This document shows, in pieces, positions 34,882-38,808 of a stretch of DNA of 38,808 bases. Origin of the DNA: Borrelia turicatae 91E135 (GTDB lineage: Bacteria; Spirochaetota; Spirochaetia; Borreliales; Borreliaceae); contig NZ_CP019368.1 in NCBI RefSeq assembly GCF_000012085.2, positions 1-38,808 of the forward strand, written 5' to 3'. Positions within the stretch are counted from its first letter, which is position 1; each line of letters opens with the position of its first letter. The position numbers and the translations under genes were made by a program. The notes under the pieces were generated by a model, which had not been told where the DNA came from, did no database searches, and saw only the letters and a list, made by a program, of their open reading frames with translations.

Positions 34882-35300
34882 CAACATATACTAAGGTAAG
34901 TAAATGTTGTTATTAAGATTGTATTTGAGCTTTTTGATAAACCAAAAGAAATTGACCTAACACTTTATTTTGAAGATAGGGATAACACTTCTGGCATGGG
35001 AATGTGACTAAAATCTTTCTTAATCTTAGAGAAGGTATGAGTCATAAGTTTAAAATTGCTCCAATTAAACCTATAAGTAATAAATTTACGAAAATTGCTA
35101 CGTTAATAGAACCATTTGCTACATCTAAACTTAGTATTATGGATTATTCAAGTAAGTCAGCTATATCTGATATTTATAAGTACAAAGGAGATGGTAAGAG
35201 TGATGATGATTTATTAGATAGCCTCTCAGCATCATATATGTTATTGACTTTGGGAGTGCGTAATCTTAAAGCACATTTTACTAAAATAAGGTTCCTATAA
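34882..35300 (+). pseudogene. phage terminase 3' remnant with intact end
   Basis: Starts with the 28-base stretch shared with 26117, then FELFDKPKEIDLTLYFEDRD. One base is lost near GHGNV (about 34991-34999). From GTG 35004 the frame is open: TKIFLNLREGMSHKFKIAPI, DYSSKSAISDIYKYKGDGKS, DDDLLDSLSASYMLLTLGVR and the natural end NLKAHFTKIRFL. The stop codon TAA overlaps the TTCCTATAA of the bdr promoter, so this copy shows the original terminase-bdr junction. Same cp32-type terminase as at 12763. Confidence 0.75.
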
Positions 35301-35314
35301 CACTTAAAATATTA

Positions 35315-35320
35315 TATAAT
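35315..35320 (+). promoter_or_regulatory. bdr promoter, -10 TATAAT
   Basis: TATAAT, 17 bases after TTCCTA; AAGGAG and the ATG at 35341 follow. Confidence 0.5.
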
Positions 35321-35340
35321 AATTATATAAGGAGTGTTTT

Positions 35341-36036
35341 ATGGGACTTGCTCAACCAGTAGTTACTCAACAAATGGTTATAGCAGAACTTACCAAGGCT
35401 GGTATTAATAGAGATATTGCTATTGATCTGTCTTACAGATATTATCGTAATGAACTGACTTATAAAGATATTGAATTCTTAAAAGAAAACTTTGATATAA
35501 AGCTTGAAAAAGTTGAAGCTCTTTTACAAGCTGAGATTCAAAGGGTTGAGACAACATTAAAATCCGATATTAAAGACCTGGATAATAAATTCGATACTAA
35601 ATTCAATGAACTTGATAACAAGATTAATACTGTTGAGAATAATCTTAACATCAAGATTGAAAAAGTTGAAGCTCTTTTACAAGCTGAGATTAAATCTGTC
35701 AAGACTGAACTTGATAATAAAATAGATACTAAATTCAATGAACTCGATACCAAAATAGATACAGTTGAGAATAATCTTAATAATAAGATTGATAACGTTA
35801 GAAGTGAATTAAAATCCGATATTAAAGACCTGGATAATAAGATTGATAATGTTAGAAATGAGGTTTCTCTTGTTCGAAAAGATATGGAAATTAACAGAAT
35901 GGAGCTTGATAATAAACTTGATAAAACTGCATCAGAATTTAAAAGTACATCAAGACTACATAATTGGATGTTTGGAACTCTAATTACCCTTAATATAGGA
36001 ATATTTTTAGCATTAATATCATTATTAGTAAAGTAA
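35341..36036 (+). CDS. bdr: Bdr protein, long form, 231 residues
   Basis: Intact Bdr with an internal duplication: EKVEALLQAEI occurs twice (near residues 55 and 105), each time followed by coiled-coil repeats. Other units are DTKFNELDNKI, DNVRSELKSDIKDL, NEVSLVRKDMEINRMEL and DNKLDKTASEFKS. The membrane helix has HNWMFGTLITLNIG, where most copies have HGWMFG; the bdr at 26298 has the same HNW. It equals the left-arm bdr at 4078 in length but not in repeat order. It heads the last module of the right arm. Confidence 0.93.
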   Translation: MGLAQPVVTQQMVIAELTKAGINRDIAIDLSYRYYRNELTYKDIEFLKENFDIKLEKVEALLQAEIQRVETTLKSDIKDLDNKFDTKFNELDNKINTVENNLNIKIEKVEALLQAEIKSVKTELDNKIDTKFNELDTKIDTVENNLNNKIDNVRSELKSDIKDLDNKIDNVRNEVSLVRKDMEINRMELDNKLDKTASEFKSTSRLHNWMFGTLITLNIGIFLALISLLVK

Positions 36037-36125
36037 ATTTATTTACCTAGTCCCTTCTTTAATTGACCTTCTGTCAATTATTTTTTAGTCATTTTTTTAA
36101 CAAAATTATTTAAATTTTTGTTAAA

Positions 36126-36171
36126 AACAATCAATTTTATTAATTGTTGTATCACGCACAGCCTCTGTAAG
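36126..36171 (+). promoter_or_regulatory. vmp promoter-like block with hairpin
   Basis: AACAATCAA / TTAATTGTT hairpin (one mismatch), TTGTTG at 36144, 16 bases, TGTAAG at 36166. Confidence 0.35.
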
Positions 36172-36263
36172 ATTATAGTGCCTATACTTTTAGTTTTTGT
36201 TTTTATGCTTATCAAAACTTGTTAGCCATCTTTTCCCTATGGTTAATAAGGAGGCACGTAATA

Positions 36264-36332
36264 ATGAAAAGAATTACTTTAAGTGCGTTATTGATGACTT
36301 TATTTTTATCTTGCAATAAGGAGGGACTATAA
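36264..36332 (+). CDS. 22-codon Vmp-type leader peptide
   Basis: Encodes the same peptide as the leader at 29406: MKRITLSALLMTLFLSC, then NKEGL and TAA. It has the GGAGGCAC site and the same one-base gap to the next ATG. The vlp behind it is broken while the leader is unchanged. Confidence 0.6.
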   Translation: MKRITLSALLMTLFLSCNKEGL

Positions 36333-36333
36333 T

Positions 36334-37391
36334 ATGAAGCATAGATTAAATGAGAGAATTAAAAACTTTAATATAACTATACTTATATCTTTGTTCTTAC
36401 TTCTTAGCTGTGGCAGTGGTCAACTTCAAGCTGGTAAGGATGGCGAGGCAGCTACAGGTGGAAGCAGTTTAAGTGCAGTAATTTCAATCTCAAGACAATT
36501 GTTTTTGGATGCTTTGTTTCTTTTGGAAATTTATTAAAAGGATTACTTGGTCTTACTGTAGATACAACTAAGAAAGAAGTGGGAGAACAATTGGGTAAGC
36601 TTGGAGAAGCAGTACAATTAGTTAAAGTTAAATTAGAAGAGCTAAAGGGAAATGAACAGTTTAATTTAATAAAAGACAAAGCTGAAAGTACAATAAATAA
36701 GGCAATTGGTACTTTAGGAAAGATATTTGAAGGAGCAAGTAAAATTAAGGATGCTACTGTAGTGCTAATGGTAAAGTTGGTGGTAAAGTTGATGATACTG
36801 AGAATGCAGCACCAGCAAATACAGAAAGTGTAAAGGGTCTTGTTGAAGGGATTAACTTAATTTATGAAGCAGCAAAGGAAATTGGTGTTGATCTAAAAGG
36901 AAATGCTAATAAGCAGATTGAGGATTCTAAAGAGATTGCAAAGTTATTTAAAGACACTGGTGATGTTGGTGCTGATGCTAAGGCACTAAGTGGAGCCAAG
37001 AGAGCAGTAATTGCAGCTAGTGGTTCAGATATATTAGCTGCAATTGAAGCAGCTAAGGATACAAGTAGCAAGCAGGTAATATTAGTGCAGCAAAAAATGC
37101 TTATGACATTGCAGTTGCTAATAAAGATAATACAGATGCAGGTGCTGATGTTAGGGACAAAGGGCCAGTAATAGCAGCCGGTTTAGCTTTGAGAGCTATG
37201 GCAAAGGATGGTAAATTAGCAACTGTTGCTACTCATGCACCAGGACAAGCAGTGAATGCAGTATTAATAGGAGTAGTTGGTAAAACTGTAATGAGATAGT
37301 ATCTATTGTAAGAAGAACAGTTGATAAATGTTTAAAAGATGTTGATGATTGCATAAAAGAAGATTCCAGTAGTGTAGTGAAAGCTAAGTAA
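36334..37391 (+). pseudogene. vlp, chimeric group C head, several frameshifts
   Basis: The first 48 residues equal the group C start (MKHRLNERIKNFNI, LLLSCGSGQLQAGKDGEAATG, GSSLSAV). At about 36480 the sequence switches to another Vlp type: SRQLFLDAFVSFGNLLKGL, LGLTVDTTKKEVGEQLGKLG. A frame change near 36512 gives a stop at 36537. Two further changes near 36765 and 37078 and one near 37290 break the rest (LVEGINLIYEAAKEIGVDLKG, AKRAVIAASGSDILAAIEAAK, DKGPVIAAGLALRAMAKDGKL). It ends SSVVKAK. The terminator behind it is of a kind seen nowhere else here, so the second part comes from a Vlp group not otherwise present. Confidence 0.85.
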
Positions 37392-37434
37392 TATAGTGTG
37401 GTGTTTAAATTATTCATTGGAATGAGTTTTGACA

Positions 37435-37470
37435 AGCAGGAATTCTTACAAGGAATCCCTGCTTTTTTTT
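37435..37470 (+). terminator. rho-independent terminator
   Basis: AGCAGGAATTC / GAATCCCTGCT hairpin (one mismatch) with eight T. The most classical terminator in the window. Confidence 0.8.
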
Positions 37471-37549
37471 AATTTACTACCTTATCTCCTGCTGATTAAT
37501 AAAATAAGATATAGAATACAAATTAGGCTTATCTTGAGGGTTGCTTTTT

Positions 37550-37715
37550 ATTCTTATTTTAAGTAATTAATCTATCTATTTGTGTTTTTGGATCTCTTGT
37601 TTGCTCTATTTTTCTTTTGTTTTTTAAAGTGTTGCCTTTATTGTCTTTCACTTCTATTGATAACTTATTGACTGCTGTTATTTTTATGAACGTAGTGCTA
37701 TCCCGCTCTTTAATA
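37550..37715 (-). pseudogene. vlp 3' end relic, group C
   Basis: The minus strand reads ITAVNKLSIEVKDNKGNTLKN, then KRKIEQTRDPKTQ, a decayed match to the group C ending AVNKLLGAVEDIIKKTVKN and VREPKTAVQ. The downstream bases (ATTACTTAAAATAAGAA) also match the group C 3' flank. It faces the right arm genes, opposite to them. Confidence 0.5.
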
Positions 37716-37918
37716 TATTTCTTTTCCTTATCCAATATCCGAATAAGTACAAGAGTAATTGTGTTGTCAAAGGGACTTATGGAGAGAATATATAAGTTGA
37801 AAGTAGAACATCTGTTATTAAAGCAAGGAATGGTAGACGTTTAAGTCTTGAGAAGAGAGAAAAAATAGAGAAGGAAAGAGAAGAAGAGATATGTCTATAA
37901 TAATTTCAACAAACAGGG
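37716..37918. other. about 200 bases without a recognised gene
   Basis: A plus-strand stretch reads TSVIKARNGRRLSLEKREKI followed by EKEREEE and a stop, which could be the end of a lost charged protein. I do not recognise it. Confidence 0.3.
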
Positions 37919-38276
37919 TTAATTATTATTATCGAAGTTAATCCCATGTGTTTCAAACTCATCATCATATGAATATATTCCTTTGTAAAACTGGAAGTAT
38001 GATTCTTTACTAAACCTGTTAATCATGCAAGACCAAACTCACGAAGCATACCGGAACGTTTAAGCTCAATCCTATGTAATAGTAAAGCAGTAGAGACGCT
38101 TGATTAACATCTAATGTGTCAATGTTAATACCACGTGTACTAAGTATCATTCCAAGTAGATCTGTCTGATTTTTAAATTTTTCAAAACTTAAAATTTCGT
38201 CAGTTATACTTAAGAGAGCTTTAATTTTTAAGTAAAGCTCCCCAAATCTTCCAGATGATTCTACATCACTATCCAT
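37919..38276 (-). pseudogene. phage-type protein remnant, unidentified
   Basis: Starts MDSDVESSGRFGELYLKIKA, continues FKNQTDLLGMILSTRGINID and SLLLYYYIGLSLNVP, then two frame changes near 38035-38050. Other frames carry on with GMLREFGLA and MINRFSKESYFQFYKGIYSY, ending FETHGINFDNNN. The style and the neighbour to its right suggest a cp32-type prophage gene, but I cannot name it. Only 13 bases separate it from the small gene upstream. Confidence 0.45.
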
Positions 38277-38289
38277 AAGTTACAATCCC

Positions 38290-38421
38290 TTAACTTTGTT
38301 TAATATCAACTCTTAAAATAGTATTATCTATTGCCAAGAGTCCACCAAGTACAAAATCAAGGTATGAATGTGCAATACCAGTTGGATCTTCATCAACATG
38401 TTTATTTGGTATTGGCAACAT
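38290..38421 (-). CDS. small phage-type ORF, 43 residues
   Basis: MLPIPNKHVDEDPTGIAHSY, then LDFVLGGLLAIDNTILRVDI and KQS. It ends just before the gene at 38276, as in tightly packed phage operons. It may be a fragment of a larger gene; an in-frame stop lies 15-18 bases upstream of the ATG. No function recognised. Confidence 0.4.
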   Translation of the reverse strand: MLPIPNKHVDEDPTGIAHSYLDFVLGGLLAIDNTILRVDIKQS

Positions 38422-38588
38422 TGTGTTTACTTGTTTTTAACTTTAGTAATTTTGGATTTAATGGATAAATTAGTATCTGATTTTTTAGTAAATGACTTGT
38501 CTTTAAGTAGACTTCTTGTTTATTATTAACAGCCTGAATTGTATTAATAAGGAAGTCTTTCTATGAATAAGTTGAAGAATAAACATTA

Positions 38589-38665
38589 GATGATGAATTT
38601 GTTATTGCATATGGTTCAACAAGTTTCAAACTTGTTGAACCATATGCAATAACAAATTCATCATC
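38589..38665. repeat. 77-base perfect palindrome
   Basis: Two 38-base arms (GATGATGAATTTGTTATTGC and onward) are exact reverse complements around a single central C at 38627. Each arm encodes LDDEFVIAYGSTS, one on each strand. It cuts the phage-type gene to its right. Confidence 0.97.
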
Positions 38666-38808
38666 AAGTTCTAATTTTAAAAGTCCAGATTTAATCTTTT
38701 CAAATATCTTATCCATCTTATCTTTATCGCTACTACTTACTTCTTCTTTGACTTGGTTTGGCATATTAAGTAGTCCATACATATTATCAGAAAATGTTTT
38801 TTCGATTT
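38627..38808 (-). pseudogene. phage-type gene, cut by the palindrome, runs off right edge
   Basis: The frame is open from the window edge: IEKTFSDNMYGLLNMPNQVK, then EEVSSSDKDKMDKIFEKIKS, GLLKLELDDEFVIAYGSTS. At the centre of the palindrome the true sequence turns back on itself, giving an unrelated tail (LKLVEPYAITNSSSNVYSS) and a stop at 38561. Could be a cp32 structural protein; not identified. The start lies outside the window or at 38782. Confidence 0.45.

Noticed and set aside
35500-35880. Regular repeats that could suggest a CRISPR array
   Set aside because: They are in-frame coding repeats of bdr coiled coils, with no unique spacers of constant size and no cas genes.
37617-37844. Plus-strand frame of 75 codons
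   Set aside because: Most of it is the reverse of the decayed group C vlp end; no ribosome site or recognisable family.
38589-38665. Palindrome as a true Borrelia telomere
   Set aside because: Sequence continues on both sides and the arms are coding DNA of one phage gene; no usual telomere box motif is seen near the centre.
1-38808. tRNA, rRNA, insertion sequences with transposase
   Set aside because: None seen. Repeated units are explained by vmp, bdr and terminase copies, without transposase genes or terminal inverted repeats.

Overview
The window looks like a large piece of a linear plasmid from a relapsing-fever Borrelia. Four things support this. There are many variable major protein (Vmp) lipoprotein genes of both the large (Vlp) and small (Vsp, OspC-like) kinds. 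There are many Bdr genes. A classic Borrelia plasmid maintenance cassette is present (PF57/62, PF50/DUF226, PF32 ParA, PF49). The DNA is very AT-rich and carries an Mlp lipoprotein and cp32-type phage remnants. The species cannot be decided from the sequence alone.

Layout. The replication/partition cassette (7.9-10.9 kb, minus strand) sits inside the window. Beside it lie a frameshifted ERF-type single-strand annealing gene (6.3-7.2 kb, minus) and a DUF244 gene with features of a YqaJ/lambda-type exonuclease (11.1-12.1 kb, plus). An Mlp lipoprotein (minus) and a broken phage terminase (12.8-13.7 kb, plus) follow. On the left arm (1-6.3 kb) every vmp and bdr gene is on the minus strand. On the right arm (13.7-37.4 kb) every one is on the plus strand. 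Both arms therefore point away from the replicon core.

The arms are built from a repeated module: terminase 3' remnant, bdr, promoter-like spacer, vmp, hairpin terminator, sometimes followed by further tandem vmps. I count eight typical bdr genes (two frameshifted), one more Bdr-like relic, four vsp genes (one truncated and frameshifted) and 17 vlp genes or fragments. All eight bdr genes are followed by a vmp with a complete lipoprotein signal peptide and ribosome site. Seven other vmps lack the normal start. They begin inside the signal peptide or after the lipobox and lie behind another vmp or next to erf, as expected for silent archive cassettes. Three more (vsp 20958, vlp 24900, vsp 31727) keep the normal start but follow another vmp directly.

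By sequence the Vlps fall into four groups, named here A ([17 protein letters not shown] head), A' ([10 protein letters not shown] head), B (ESKISFFDSLIKIGQ head) and C (GKDGEAATGGSSLSAV head). I did not map these onto the published alpha/beta/gamma/delta families. A, A' and B genes share a GGAAAAC/GTTTTCC terminator. Vsp genes share an AAGCTA/TAGCTT terminator. C genes share an AGAAGGC/GCCTTCT terminator.

How the parts may work together (inference): the cassette maintains the plasmid, the vmp store feeds antigenic variation by gene conversion through shared 5' and 3' blocks, and the phage-derived annealase/exonuclease pair sits next to the store. The right edge (37.5-38.8 kb) holds decayed vlp and phage pieces and a 77-base perfect palindrome.
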